NCBI GenBank assembly: GCA_040217575.1
Contig: JAVJPW010000006.1
Coordinates: 868,001 to 932,000 of the forward strand
Length of the DNA stretch: 64,000 nt
DNA from: Pacificispira sp040217575
GTDB taxonomy: Bacteria > Pseudomonadota > Alphaproteobacteria > UBA8366 > Aestuariispiraceae
Direction of reading: 5' to 3'
Below are positions 34,519 to 42,488 of this stretch, in pieces. The first letter of the stretch is position 1. Each line of letters starts with the position of its first letter. A model generated the notes under the pieces. That model saw only the letters and a list, made by a program, of their open reading frames with translations. It was not told the origin of the DNA and searched no databases. The translations under genes and the position numbers were made by a program.

Positions 34519-35655
34519 ATGGGACAGGCGCGACGGGAAAATCATCGTGAGGATGTGGCGGGCCGGGCCAATGTGGCGGATACGCCGGAACTGGACGCCT
34601 ATTACGACGATCTGGAGAAACATTCCGCGGCCGCCCTGTGGACGGTCGCGAACAAGATCGAACCGTGGGAACCGGTTTCATCATCGGTCCCCATGATCTG
34701 GCGCTACAACGATCTGCGCGAACATGTTCTGCGGTCGGTCGACCTGGTGACGCCGGAACAGGCCGGGCGCCGCGTCATCTATCTGGACAATCCGGGGCGG
34801 CGCGATGTGGCCGCCGCCGTGGGCTGGCTCTATTCCGGCCTGCAGGTCATGCATCCGGGCGAACGCGCATCCGCCCACCGGCATTCGGCGTCGGCGCTTC
34901 GCTTCATCATGGAAGGGGAAGGGGCATACACCATCGTCGACGGGCACAAGATGACGCTGGGCCGGAACGACTTCGTCCTGACCCCCAACGGCACCTGGCA
35001 CGAACATGCGGTGGCAGAGGACGGCACACCCTGCATCTGGCAGGACGGGCTGGACATTCCGCTGGTCAACTGCCTGGAAGCGAATTTCTATGAGGTGCAT
35101 CCCGACCTGGCCCAGGCGACGAATTACCCGGTCGACGACATGACAAAGACCTGGGGCAATCCGGGCCTGCTGCCGGGCGGACATTTCAACGGCGATGCCT
35201 GGTCCCACGCCTATTCACCGATGCTGAAATACGAATGGGAACCGACGTATGAGGCGCTGTCCAGGCTGGCGGAAACGTCCGACGGGTCGCCTTTCGACGG
35301 GGTGCTGATGGAATATGTGAACCCGGCGACCGGTGGCCCGGTGATGCAGACGATCGGCGCATCCATGCAGATGCTGCGCGCGGGGGAGGCGACGCGCGCC
35401 CACCGCCACACCGGCAGCTACCTTTACCAGTGCTGCAAGGGGTCCGGATATTCCGTCATCAACGGCAAGCGGTTCGACTGGTCGGAGCGGGATATCTTCT
35501 GTGTCCCGTCCTGGGCCTGGCACGAACATGTCAACGGATCGGACAGTGAAGATGCCTGCCTGTTCTGTTTCAGCGACCTGCCGGTGATGCGCAAGCTCGG
35601 CCTCTACCGGGAAGAGGCTTTTGGTGACAATGGCGGGCATCAGCCAATTGTTTGA
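34519..35655 (+). CDS. Gentisate 1,2-dioxygenase-like bicupin ring-cleavage dioxygenase
   Basis: Enzymes of this family use Fe(II) and O2 to open gentisate or related hydroxylated aromatic acids between adjacent carboxyl and hydroxyl carbons. The 378-residue protein has two cupin domains. The first carries the iron ligands H120, H122 and H161 (AHRHSAS, GTWHEHA); the second repeats AHRHTGSYLY and WHEHVNG with intact histidines, so both could bind metal. Length is typical. The ribosome site CGGGAGACG precedes ATG. An FAA-family hydrolase follows, as expected for the downstream fumarylpyruvate or maleylpyruvate step. The substrate could equally be salicylate or hydroxynaphthoate. Confidence 0.88.
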   Translation: MGQARRENHREDVAGRANVADTPELDAYYDDLEKHSAAALWTVANKIEPWEPVSSSVPMIWRYNDLREHVLRSVDLVTPEQAGRRVIYLDNPGRRDVAAAVGWLYSGLQVMHPGERASAHRHSASALRFIMEGEGAYTIVDGHKMTLGRNDFVLTPNGTWHEHAVAEDGTPCIWQDGLDIPLVNCLEANFYEVHPDLAQATNYPVDDMTKTWGNPGLLPGGHFNGDAWSHAYSPMLKYEWEPTYEALSRLAETSDGSPFDGVLMEYVNPATGGPVMQTIGASMQMLRAGEATRAHRHTGSYLYQCCKGSGYSVINGKRFDWSERDIFCVPSWAWHEHVNGSDSEDACLFCFSDLPVMRKLGLYREEAFGDNGGHQPIV

Positions 35656-35774
35656 AGCTTAAAATTTCGGTTGATCCGTCCTGTCCGTGAAGGCAGGACT
35701 GTTCGGCAAATCTTAATGCCTGCGCCCCTTCGGCAACCGGGCGCGGCGATCCAGCAAGAAGGAACATCATCGCT

Positions 35775-36692
35775 ATGAAACTCGCAACTTTCCGTCCGGG
35801 GCCCGAAGGGCCGGCCCGCCTTGGCGCGATCGAAGATGATGAGATGGTCGATATCGGCATGCTGGGCGACGCGATGGGGGAACCGTTCCCCGACCGCATG
35901 CTGGACCTGATCGACATGGGGCCGGCGGCGCTGGACCGTCTGCGTGAGGGGCTGAATGCCGTGCGTGTCGAAGGCTGGCCCATCGGCGTGTCCGTCCCGG
36001 TTGCCAATGTGGACCTGCTGGCGCCGATCCCGCGGCCGCGCAAGAATATCTTCGGCATCGGGCTGAACTACGCGGAACATGTGGCCGAAAGCAGCACCAA
36101 ACTGGATACGTCCAGCAAGCTGCCGGAACAGCCGGTCATCTTCTCCAAGCCGCCGACGACGGTGATCGGACCGGGCGATGCCATTCAGCACAATGCCGCG
36201 ATTACCCAGCAACTGGACTGGGAGGTGGAACTTGCCGTCATCATCGGCCGCCGCGCGACCGGCGTTTCGGAACAGGACGCGATGGGGCACGTCTTCGGGT
36301 ATTCGGTCATGATCGACGTATCCGCCCGCGACAACCGGCGCGCCGGGCAGTGGATTTATTCCAAGGGCATGGACACCTATGCCCCGTTCGGCCCCTGCAT
36401 TGTCACCCCCGATGAAATCGGCGACCCGCAGGACCTGAACCTGTGGCTGACGGTGAATGGCGTGGAAAAGCAGAACTCGAACACGAAGCATATGCTGTTC
36501 AAAATTCCGACCCTGATTTCCGATATTTCCCAGGGCATCACGCTGGACCCGGGTGACATCATCGCGACCGGGACACCCGAAGGGGTTGGCGCCGGACGCG
36601 ACCCGCAGGAATGGCTGTGGCCCGGCGATGTGGTCGAAGCGCATGTCGAAAAGATCGGCACGATCCGTCATCCGGTCGTGAAGATCGGCTAG
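35775..36692 (+). CDS. Fumarylacetoacetate hydrolase-family protein (fumarylpyruvate hydrolase-like)
   Basis: A 305-residue FAA-hydrolase enzyme that probably cleaves the C-C bond of the ring-opened product. The catalytic C-terminal domain starts near 80 with NIFGIGLNYAEHVAESS. It contains FSKPPTTVIGPGDAI, the metal-site acidic residues in DWEVELAVIIGRRA and YSVMIDVSARDNRR, and GDIIATGTPEGVGAGRDP. The N-terminal 75 residues are the usual small domain. The AAGAAGGAA site precedes ATG. It lies 119 bases after the dioxygenase and 15 bases before a flavin reductase gene. No maleylpyruvate isomerase is in the window. Confidence 0.88.
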   Translation: MKLATFRPGPEGPARLGAIEDDEMVDIGMLGDAMGEPFPDRMLDLIDMGPAALDRLREGLNAVRVEGWPIGVSVPVANVDLLAPIPRPRKNIFGIGLNYAEHVAESSTKLDTSSKLPEQPVIFSKPPTTVIGPGDAIQHNAAITQQLDWEVELAVIIGRRATGVSEQDAMGHVFGYSVMIDVSARDNRRAGQWIYSKGMDTYAPFGPCIVTPDEIGDPQDLNLWLTVNGVEKQNSNTKHMLFKIPTLISDISQGITLDPGDIIATGTPEGVGAGRDPQEWLWPGDVVEAHVEKIGTIRHPVVKIG

Positions 36693-36707
36693 GGCGGGGC
36701 GGCGCGC

Positions 36708-37343
36708 ATGGATTTCGATGTCTCGAAAATCGACAAACAGATCGCCTATAAGCTGACGGTCGCGACCATTGTGCCGCGTCCCATTGCCTGGGTGACGACG
36801 GTGGATCCGGACGGTGTGGTGAACGCCGCGCCCTATTCCTTTTTCAACGCCATGGGGAACGACCCGCCGACCCTGGTGGTCGGAATGCTGCGCGACCCGA
36901 AAAAGGGGTTCAAGGATACCGCCGCCAACATTCAGAACACGGGCGAGTTCGTCGTCAATCTGGTGCCGGAACGGCTGGCCGAACAGATGAACCTGACATC
37001 GATGGATGCACCCGCGGATGTGGATGAACTGGCCGCCGCCGGTTTGACGCCGAAACCGTCGGCCAAGGTATCCGTGCCGCAGATCGCGGAAAGTCCGGTC
37101 AGTTTCGAATGCGTGAACCACGCCAGCATCGTCACCGGCCCGAACCAGATGATCGCCGTTGGGCGCATTCTGTCGATCCGCATCGACGACGAATATGTGA
37201 TGGATGCGGAAAAGGGCTATGTGGAAACCCCGAAGCTGGGCCTGATCGGACGCATGTACGGCAGTGGCTGGTACACCCGTACGGACGACAATTTTCAGCT
37301 GGATCGCCCGACCTATGACGGCTGGCGCAAGTCCAGCTCGTAA
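36708..37343 (+). CDS. Flavin reductase-like domain protein
   Basis: An FMN-binding split-barrel protein of 211 residues, with the family motif RPIAWVTTVDPDGVVNAAPYS followed by FFNAMGNDPPTLVVGM (given in two parts) and NTGEFVVNLVPERLAEQMN. Such proteins reduce flavin with NAD(P)H, often to feed a two-component monooxygenase, though many stand-alone members have unknown partners. Here it is 15 bases after the FAA hydrolase gene, so a role in the same aromatic pathway is likely. No oxygenase component is adjacent. The 3' end overlaps the convergent acetyltransferase gene by 31 bases. Confidence 0.85.
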   Translation: MDFDVSKIDKQIAYKLTVATIVPRPIAWVTTVDPDGVVNAAPYSFFNAMGNDPPTLVVGMLRDPKKGFKDTAANIQNTGEFVVNLVPERLAEQMNLTSMDAPADVDELAAAGLTPKPSAKVSVPQIAESPVSFECVNHASIVTGPNQMIAVGRILSIRIDDEYVMDAEKGYVETPKLGLIGRMYGSGWYTRTDDNFQLDRPTYDGWRKSSS

Positions 37344-37816
37344 AAGGCCAACGCCACCGGCGCGGGCTTGTCGTCGAAGGCACCGCGTTCGACGAAACCC
37401 AGTTGGCGATAAATCGCCTGTGCCTGGCGCATTGTGTCGCGCACCGTATCGAGCCTGAGCGCGGAATAACCCCTGTCCCGCGCCGCCCTGATGACCGTCT
37501 TTGTCAGACGGCTGCCCAACCGGTGCCCGCGAAAGCCGGGCCGCACATAAAGCCGTTTGATTTCCGCCGTGCCGTCCAGATGGGGACGCAAACCGACGCA
37601 ACCGGCAATCGCGCCGTCGACGCGGGCCAGCCACAGATTCCCGTCCGGTTTGGAATAGGCACCCGGAAGGCCGTCCAGTTCCTCATCGAAATCCTGGAAA
37701 CACAGCGAAAAGCTGAGGCTTTCGGCATATTCGACAAACAATGTCTTGATGAAGGCCAGGTCGTCGCTTTCCGGATCGGCCTCCGCGATGACGACGTCGG
37801 CATCCGGTTCAGACAT
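37313..37816 (-). CDS. GNAT-family N-acetyltransferase
   Basis: A 167-residue acetyltransferase. The acetyl-CoA motif A reads KRLYVRPGFRGHRLGSRLTK, with the Q/RxxGxG/A pattern as FRGHRLG, followed by the helix TVIRAARDRGYSALRLDT and the C-terminal AQAIYRQLGFVERG. Substrate unknown. ATG 37816 follows GGAAGG and overlaps the phzF stop by 8 bases, so it is the last gene of a five-gene minus-strand operon. Its 3' end overlaps the convergent flavin reductase gene by 31 bases. Confidence 0.85.
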   Translation of the reverse strand: MSEPDADVVIAEADPESDDLAFIKTLFVEYAESLSFSLCFQDFDEELDGLPGAYSKPDGNLWLARVDGAIAGCVGLRPHLDGTAEIKRLYVRPGFRGHRLGSRLTKTVIRAARDRGYSALRLDTVRDTMRQAQAIYRQLGFVERGAFDDKPAPVALAFYELDLRQPS

Positions 37817-38609
37817 GAATGGTGCCTTCCAGATAGATGCGCGCATTGCCGGCCATGCGCACCCTGTCGCCCGCCAATTCACAATACAGGTCGCCTACCC
37901 GGGTGGACACCTGACGGCAGTGAAGCTGCATGCGCCCGCCCAGCCGGTCGACCCAGTAGGGGACGATCATGGTGTGGGCGGATCCGGTAACCGAGTCTTC
38001 GTCGATCCCGTGACTGGGGGCAAAGAACCGCGACGCGACGTCGGCTTCGTCCCCCTTTGCCGTGACGATCAGCCCCTTTCCCATGGCGGCGATATAGGCC
38101 AGGTCCGGTTCGACTGCCCGCACCTCCGCCTCCGACGACAGGATCGCCATGTTCTTCGGCCCGCGCAGAAACCCGACCGGCTCTATCCCGCCAAGGGCCG
38201 CCGCCAGCCCGTCCGGCACGACGGTCGCCGTGATTTCCGCCACCGGGAAGTCGAGCTCGATCCGGTCCCCTTGCGCAATCGCGGTCAGAACGCCGGAGCG
38301 GGTCTTGAACCGTACCGATGCCCGGGAATAGGCAAGCTTCTCAAAAAGCACCATCGCGGTCGCAAGCGTCGCATGACCGCACAGGTCGACTTCGACAACT
38401 GGCGTGAACCAGCGCAATTCATAGTCGGCTTCCGCCTGACCGGGCAGGGGGACGATGAACGCCGTTTCCGCCAGGTTGTTTTCCGCCGCGATTGCCTGCA
38501 TGACATCGTCCGCCAGCCAGGATTTCAGGGGCACGACGGCCGCCGGGTTGCCGCCGAACAGACGGTCGGTGAAGGCATCGACTTGAAAGATCTGAAGGCT
38601 TTCGGTCAT
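37809..38609 (-). CDS. PhzF-family isomerase
   Basis: PhzF proteins have a diaminopimelate-epimerase fold and catalyse isomerisations or proton shifts; PhzF itself acts in phenazine synthesis, but most homologues have unknown substrates. The 266-residue product shows IFQVDAFTDRLFGGNPAAVV at the start, the catalytic glutamate E48 in NNLAETAFI, DLCGHATLATA, and DEDSVTGSAHTMIVPYWVDR in the second half. No phenazine genes are near. It overlaps the upstream decarboxylase stop by 4 bases and the downstream GNAT start by 8, so the three are tightly coupled. Confidence 0.9.
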   Translation of the reverse strand: MTESLQIFQVDAFTDRLFGGNPAAVVPLKSWLADDVMQAIAAENNLAETAFIVPLPGQAEADYELRWFTPVVEVDLCGHATLATAMVLFEKLAYSRASVRFKTRSGVLTAIAQGDRIELDFPVAEITATVVPDGLAAALGGIEPVGFLRGPKNMAILSSEAEVRAVEPDLAYIAAMGKGLIVTAKGDEADVASRFFAPSHGIDEDSVTGSAHTMIVPYWVDRLGGRMQLHCRQVSTRVGDLYCELAGDRVRMAGNARIYLEGTIHV

Positions 38610-40045
38610 GGCATTGCCCCTTGTCGCAAGATGTCGCCGGCAGTTTGCATCGCCTTGGTGATGCGGTCCAGATCGCGTTCACCGGTACGCCAGTTTGAAA
38701 ACGCCGCCCTGATGCCCATTTTCCCGCCATAGGCGCCCGGTGTCATGAAAACTTCGCCGGTCGCGTTGATCGCCTGCAGAAGTTTCCGGTTCCATTCATC
38801 TGCCGCTACACTGCCGTCTTCAGGCGGAAGGCCCCGGAAACAGACGACATTCAGCGCAGTCGGGCACAGGAGTTCGAATTCGGGGGCGGCGTCGATCCAA
38901 CCCGCCAGGAGCGCCGCCTGCGCGACATTGGCGCGGACGATGGAACGAACGCCTTCCTTACCATAAGCGGCAAGCGTCATCCATGTGGGCAGGGCGCGAA
39001 ACCGCTGACTGCCTTCCAGGGAGCGGTTGATATATTGCGGCAGCCCCCCGCTCTCGACATCCAGATAGGCCGGGAGCCCGCCCGCCGCGCGTTCGACAAG
39101 ATCGATGCGTTTTGTGAAGTAAAAACCGCAGTCATAGGGGACATTTAGCCATTTGTGACCGTCCACGGTGATGGAATCGGCTTGTTCAATGCCGTCGCAA
39201 AGCGCCGCCAGTTCGGGCACTGTCCGCGCGAACAGACCGAATGCCGCGTCCACGTGAAGCCAGGCACCGTGCTGTCGGCATATGTCTGCAATGGTGCCGA
39301 TCTCGTCGAACGCATTGCCGGTAACGGTACTCGCACTGGCGCATACGATCTTTTGAACCTCCGGGCCTGAATCGGAAAGCGCGGCGTTCAGCGCGTCCGC
39401 GTCCATTTCCTCTGTCGTTCCGATCCGCGCGACCGGTATGATCGCATCCTCGCCGAGACCGGTGAACCGAACGGTCTTTATGAAGCTCGCGTGCGGGCAG
39501 GCACTGAATATCCGAATCTCCGGGCCGCCGCGAAGGCCTTTTTGGGCGATATCGTAGCCCACCCGTTCGCCCGCCCATTCACGTGCGGCCAGCAGACAGG
39601 CAAAGTTCGCCCCGGTCGCCCCGGTCGTGAATGCCCCGTCGAATGTGTCCGCCGGCAGGCCAAACAAATCTTTCAGCCAGGCCATCGCCTGGACGGATAC
39701 CGCGACCGCGATCGAATCGCCAGGGGACGCGACGTTCTGATCGGCGGCCGCCGCCAGCCAATCGCCGGCAACGGCTGCGGGCGTGGCGCCGCCCGTCACG
39801 AAACCAAGAAATCTCGGCCCTGCGCTGCCCGACATGTGGGGAAAGAACTCGGTCACGACGTGGGACAGGGCTTCCGCCGCGCCTATTCCGACCGCCGGTG
39901 CCTGATCACCGAACGGATTTGGCGGCAGGTCCAGAACCGGACTGGCCGCCGGGCGCTCGTTCAGGCCGCCCAGGAATGTCGTCGCTGCGTCGGCGGCGGA
40001 CTTCAACAGCGCAATTTCTTCGCTTTTGTCATGCAAGCCCGGCAT
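38606..40045 (-). CDS. PLP-dependent decarboxylase, aromatic-L-amino-acid decarboxylase family
   Basis: A group II PLP decarboxylase of 479 residues. The PLP lysine K298 sits in TVDGHKWLNVPYDCGF. Upstream are FTTGATGANFACLLAARE and the substrate-side HVDAAFGLFAR, whose Asp binds the pyridine nitrogen. These enzymes decarboxylate aromatic or acidic amino acids (Tyr, Trp, DOPA, Glu, Asp); the substrate cannot be fixed here. I start at ATG 40045, preceded by GAGGGG; ATG 40051 is possible. It overlaps the end of the dehydratase gene by 17 bases and its end overlaps phzF by 4. Confidence 0.88.
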   Translation of the reverse strand: MPGLHDKSEEIALLKSAADAATTFLGGLNERPAASPVLDLPPNPFGDQAPAVGIGAAEALSHVVTEFFPHMSGSAGPRFLGFVTGGATPAAVAGDWLAAAADQNVASPGDSIAVAVSVQAMAWLKDLFGLPADTFDGAFTTGATGANFACLLAAREWAGERVGYDIAQKGLRGGPEIRIFSACPHASFIKTVRFTGLGEDAIIPVARIGTTEEMDADALNAALSDSGPEVQKIVCASASTVTGNAFDEIGTIADICRQHGAWLHVDAAFGLFARTVPELAALCDGIEQADSITVDGHKWLNVPYDCGFYFTKRIDLVERAAGGLPAYLDVESGGLPQYINRSLEGSQRFRALPTWMTLAAYGKEGVRSIVRANVAQAALLAGWIDAAPEFELLCPTALNVVCFRGLPPEDGSVAADEWNRKLLQAINATGEVFMTPGAYGGKMGIRAAFSNWRTGERDLDRITKAMQTAGDILRQGAMP

Positions 40046-41009
40046 CGTCATCCCCCTCGGACAGTGCATCCAGGTACAGGTCCCGGTCGATGTTTCCGCC
40101 GCTCAGGATGACCGCAACCTTGCGCCCGGTCTGGCGGGTGCGTTCCTGGGCCAATGCGGCCAGGGGTGCCGCACCGGCCCCTTCCGCGATGTTGTGGGTG
40201 TCGCGGTAGTACCAGCGCATCGCCTGTCTGATCTCGTCGTCCGTGACGCGGACGACCCGGTCCGCGCCGGCCAGGATGATTTCCAACGCCTCCGGCGATG
40301 GGGACCGGCAGGCCATGCCGTCCGCCATCGTGTCGGCGGTATTGGTGGGGATGACGGCGCGCGCTTCGAAGCTGAGCGCATAGGCGGGCGCCGCGTCCGC
40401 GACGACGCCGACGATTTCGGCTTTTGACCCCAGTGCGTCCCGGGCTGAGATGATGCCGCAAATACCGGACCCCATACCGATGGGGACATAGATCGCGTCC
40501 AGGTCGGGCACGGCACGGATGAGTTCCAGCGCATAGGTCCCGACGCCGCGCACCAAAAGCGGATGGAAACTGGGCAGCATGTCCAACCCGCGTTCTTCGG
40601 CGAGGTTGGCGGCGAACTCGGCGGAGGCCTGAAAGTCATGGCCGTGGACAATCAATTCCCCGCCCTGTGCCTTCATTGCGGCATTCTTTTCCGCGCTGTT
40701 GCCTTCGGGGACGACGATCGTCGTGGCTACCCCGAAACGCCGACCGGCGGTCGCGACCGACTGGCCGTGATTGCCGCGCGTCGCGGTGATGATGCCACGC
40801 GTCAGCCCGCGTTCCTTGCGGTCGTTCATATAGGTCAAACCACCGCGCAGTTTGAACGCGCCGACCGGTGTGTGGTTTTCGTGTTTGACCCAGACCTCGC
40901 ATCCCATTCTCTCGGACAGAAGCGGCCAGAGATACTGCGGTGTTCCGGGAAATACGCTGTGGACCAGCGCTGCCGCGCTTTCCAATTCGGTTTTTGTGGC
41001 TGTCGGCAT
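40029..41009 (-). CDS. Threonine dehydratase-like PLP enzyme (serine/threonine ammonia-lyase family)
   Basis: A fold-type II PLP enzyme of 326 residues. The PLP lysine is K53 in PVGAFKLRGG, the asparagine loop is TRGNHGQSVA, and the phosphate-binding glycines are in PIGMGSGICGI; the end has VILSGGNIDRD. It lacks the C-terminal ACT regulatory domain of biosynthetic IlvA, so it is of the catabolic length. Probable reactions are deamination of threonine or serine or of a hydroxylated analogue. It lies second in the five-gene operon, 21 bases after the EamA transporter gene and overlapping the decarboxylase gene. Confidence 0.88.
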   Translation of the reverse strand: MPTATKTELESAAALVHSVFPGTPQYLWPLLSERMGCEVWVKHENHTPVGAFKLRGGLTYMNDRKERGLTRGIITATRGNHGQSVATAGRRFGVATTIVVPEGNSAEKNAAMKAQGGELIVHGHDFQASAEFAANLAEERGLDMLPSFHPLLVRGVGTYALELIRAVPDLDAIYVPIGMGSGICGIISARDALGSKAEIVGVVADAAPAYALSFEARAVIPTNTADTMADGMACRSPSPEALEIILAGADRVVRVTDDEIRQAMRWYYRDTHNIAEGAGAAPLAALAQERTRQTGRKVAVILSGGNIDRDLYLDALSEGDDDAGLA

Positions 41010-41030
41010 GGTCCTCCGTCTTCCTTTATG

Positions 41031-41945
41031 TCACGCGCGCCGCGTCACCGCGACGCCCGCCAAGATTAACCCTGTGGCAATGAATACGTCGATGCTGAGT
41101 TCTTCCTTCAGTGCCAGAACGGCAACGATCAGGCTGATCAGCGGCTGTGTGAACTGAATCGGTGCGATCTTCGCAACGCCGCCGACCTCCAGCGCCCGAA
41201 ACCACAGCGCGTAGCCGAGTGCCGTGCCGCCGAAAGTCAGGAAAAGGATGGGCCAGAGCGACTCCGGCTCGCCCAATACGATGCTCAATGTTGCGATGGG
41301 ATCGGTCAGGGACGCCAGCAGGATCGGAAGCAAAATAATGCTCGCGACAATTAGGCTCCAGGACATGGCGGCCCAGCCGCCTACATCCGATGAAAGTCTG
41401 CCGCCAGCCACATAGCCGCCGGCTGCCGCGATCATCGCTGCGACACAAAGCAAGTCACCCAGCAGGCTGGACGCCCGGCTTTCGGATTGTCCCAGTGCAT
41501 CCTGTCCTGCAATCAGGAGGGCGACGCCGAAAAAGGCAAGTCCGGCGCCCGCCCACCAGGTGCGGCGTGGCCAATTGCGTCTGGTCGCAAAACCGATCAA
41601 CCCGGTGACGATCGGCGCGGCAGCAATAATTAGGGCCGCGTGCGCCGTGCTTGTGGCATTCAATCCGAAGCTGAACAGAACCGGAAAGCCCACGAAACCG
41701 CCAAGTCCCGCAAGAGTTGCCAGCCCCCAACCTCTGGCGCCTGACGGCGGGCGTTGTTTCAGCCAAAGCAGAAGCAGTGCCAGGAACGGTGCCGCCAGAA
41801 TACTGCGAAGCGCGCCGACGACCAGCGGATCAGCGGTCCGAACCGCCAACTCGGTTGCGGCGGGGGTCAGCCCCCACAGTACGACCGCGCCAAGACCCAG
41901 AACGGGGGCGCCCATCGATGAGTGTTCGGTTTGTCTCAACGTCAT
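41031..41945 (-). CDS. EamA-family (DMT superfamily) transporter
   Basis: A ten-helix inner-membrane transporter of about 304 residues with two EamA repeats. Landmarks are GAVVLWGLTPAATELAVR in helix 1, LFSFGLNATSTAHAALII at the end of the first half, and ALWFRALEVGGVAKIAPIQF with TQPLISLIVAVLALKEE in the second. I start at ATG 41945 (MTLRQTEHSS) or 41915, because a terminator hairpin for the DUF1127 transcript ends at about 41961; longer readings would begin inside it. It leads the operon of PLP enzymes and may move their amino-acid or amine substrate or product. Confidence 0.85.
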   Translation of the reverse strand: MTLRQTEHSSMGAPVLGLGAVVLWGLTPAATELAVRTADPLVVGALRSILAAPFLALLLLWLKQRPPSGARGWGLATLAGLGGFVGFPVLFSFGLNATSTAHAALIIAAAPIVTGLIGFATRRNWPRRTWWAGAGLAFFGVALLIAGQDALGQSESRASSLLGDLLCVAAMIAAAGGYVAGGRLSSDVGGWAAMSWSLIVASIILLPILLASLTDPIATLSIVLGEPESLWPILFLTFGGTALGYALWFRALEVGGVAKIAPIQFTQPLISLIVAVLALKEELSIDVFIATGLILAGVAVTRRA

Positions 41946-41960
41946 CGGATCTGACCAATC

Positions 41961-42008
41961 GAAAGAAAAGGGGCGACCCGCCGTCCGCGCTATTAGACGG
42001 GCCGCCCC
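41961..42008 (-). terminator. Rho-independent terminator of the DUF1127 transcript
   Basis: On the minus strand GGGGCGGCCCG (42008-41998) pairs with CGGGTCGCCCC (41980-41970) with one mismatch, and the stem is followed by TTTTCTTTC. It ends the 3' UTR of the DUF1127 gene and separates it from the transporter operon. Confidence 0.8.
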
Positions 42009-42009
42009 C

Positions 42010-42101
42010 ATTAGGGTCCTGTGTTCAGACCCTAATCCCGATCCCACGAACTTGCCTTCGATGAAGGCGAGGGGGACTTTTTAAACCGGCTCTAGAGCCG
42101 G
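42010..42101 (-). other. Hairpin-rich 3' UTR of the DUF1127 gene, possible 3'-derived small RNA
   Basis: Three perfect stems precede the terminator: CCGGCTCTAGAGCCGG (42086-42101, including the stop codon), GCCTTC/GAAGGC with a 3-base loop (42054-42068), and ATTAGGGTC/GACCCTAAT with a 9-base loop (42010-42036). A C-rich single-stranded stretch lies between the first two. In Rhodobacter, DUF1127 genes are known to be co-transcribed with stress-related small RNAs; the same may hold here. Confidence 0.5.
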
Positions 42102-42373
42102 ATTTTCAAGGACCGGGAGATCCTTTGCGCTTCGGCATGGGCCGCGTCGCGGGTGATGCCGATGTCGCGCAGTGTTCTTTCGTCCATCGTCAGCAAATCC
42201 ATGCGCTGATTGCGCAGGCTCTGACGTTCGGCGAGCAGGTTGAGGATGCGGACGAACCAATTCGCAACAGCTTTCAAGCCGAGGTTTTTTGCGAATCCGG
42301 CACGGTGCTGCCCGGAGCGGTCCGATCCCTTGGAGAACCCGATCGATCCAGGCGAAGTTTGAATTGTATGCAT
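42092..42373 (-). CDS. DUF1127 family small protein
   Basis: A 93-residue protein whose last 45 residues are the DUF1127 (YjiS-like) domain: a basic helix (VANWFVRILNLLAERQSLRN) followed by MDLLTMDERTLRDIGITRDAA. Small DUF1127 proteins in alphaproteobacteria affect RNA turnover and phosphate or carbon adaptation, and one (CcaF1) binds RNA. The first 40 residues are not conserved. ATG 42373 follows AAAGGAG with ideal spacing. It is divergent from the MocR regulator gene, separated by 94 bases that carry repeated ATTGTC sites. Its 3' UTR is strongly structured. Confidence 0.85.
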   Translation of the reverse strand: MHTIQTSPGSIGFSKGSDRSGQHRAGFAKNLGLKAVANWFVRILNLLAERQSLRNQRMDLLTMDERTLRDIGITRDAAHAEAQRISRSLKIRL

Positions 42374-42406
42374 ACAAATTCTCCTTTCTTGCCCAGATGA
42401 GACTTT

Positions 42407-42488
42407 ATTGTCTCGATCCAATTGATATTGTCTTTACATTGTCCCCGTCAATTGGTATATTGTCACCATGACAATTTTGCAGGACAAT
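42407..42488. promoter_or_regulatory. Operator region with repeated ATTGTC half-sites
   Basis: ATTGTC occurs at 42407, 42427, 42438 and 42459, and its complement GACAAT at 42470 and 42483, the last two overlapping the start of the MocR gene. CAATTG occurs at 42419 and 42449. Repeat spacing is 20, 11 and 21 bp, close to whole helical turns. MocR proteins typically bind such direct repeats and control a neighbouring gene and themselves. Confidence 0.65.

Noticed and set aside
35640..37634. A 664-codon minus-strand open reading across the FAA hydrolase and flavin reductase genes
   Set aside because: Both plus-strand genes have full family motifs; the opposite reading is low-complexity and Arg/His-rich, typical of a shadow.
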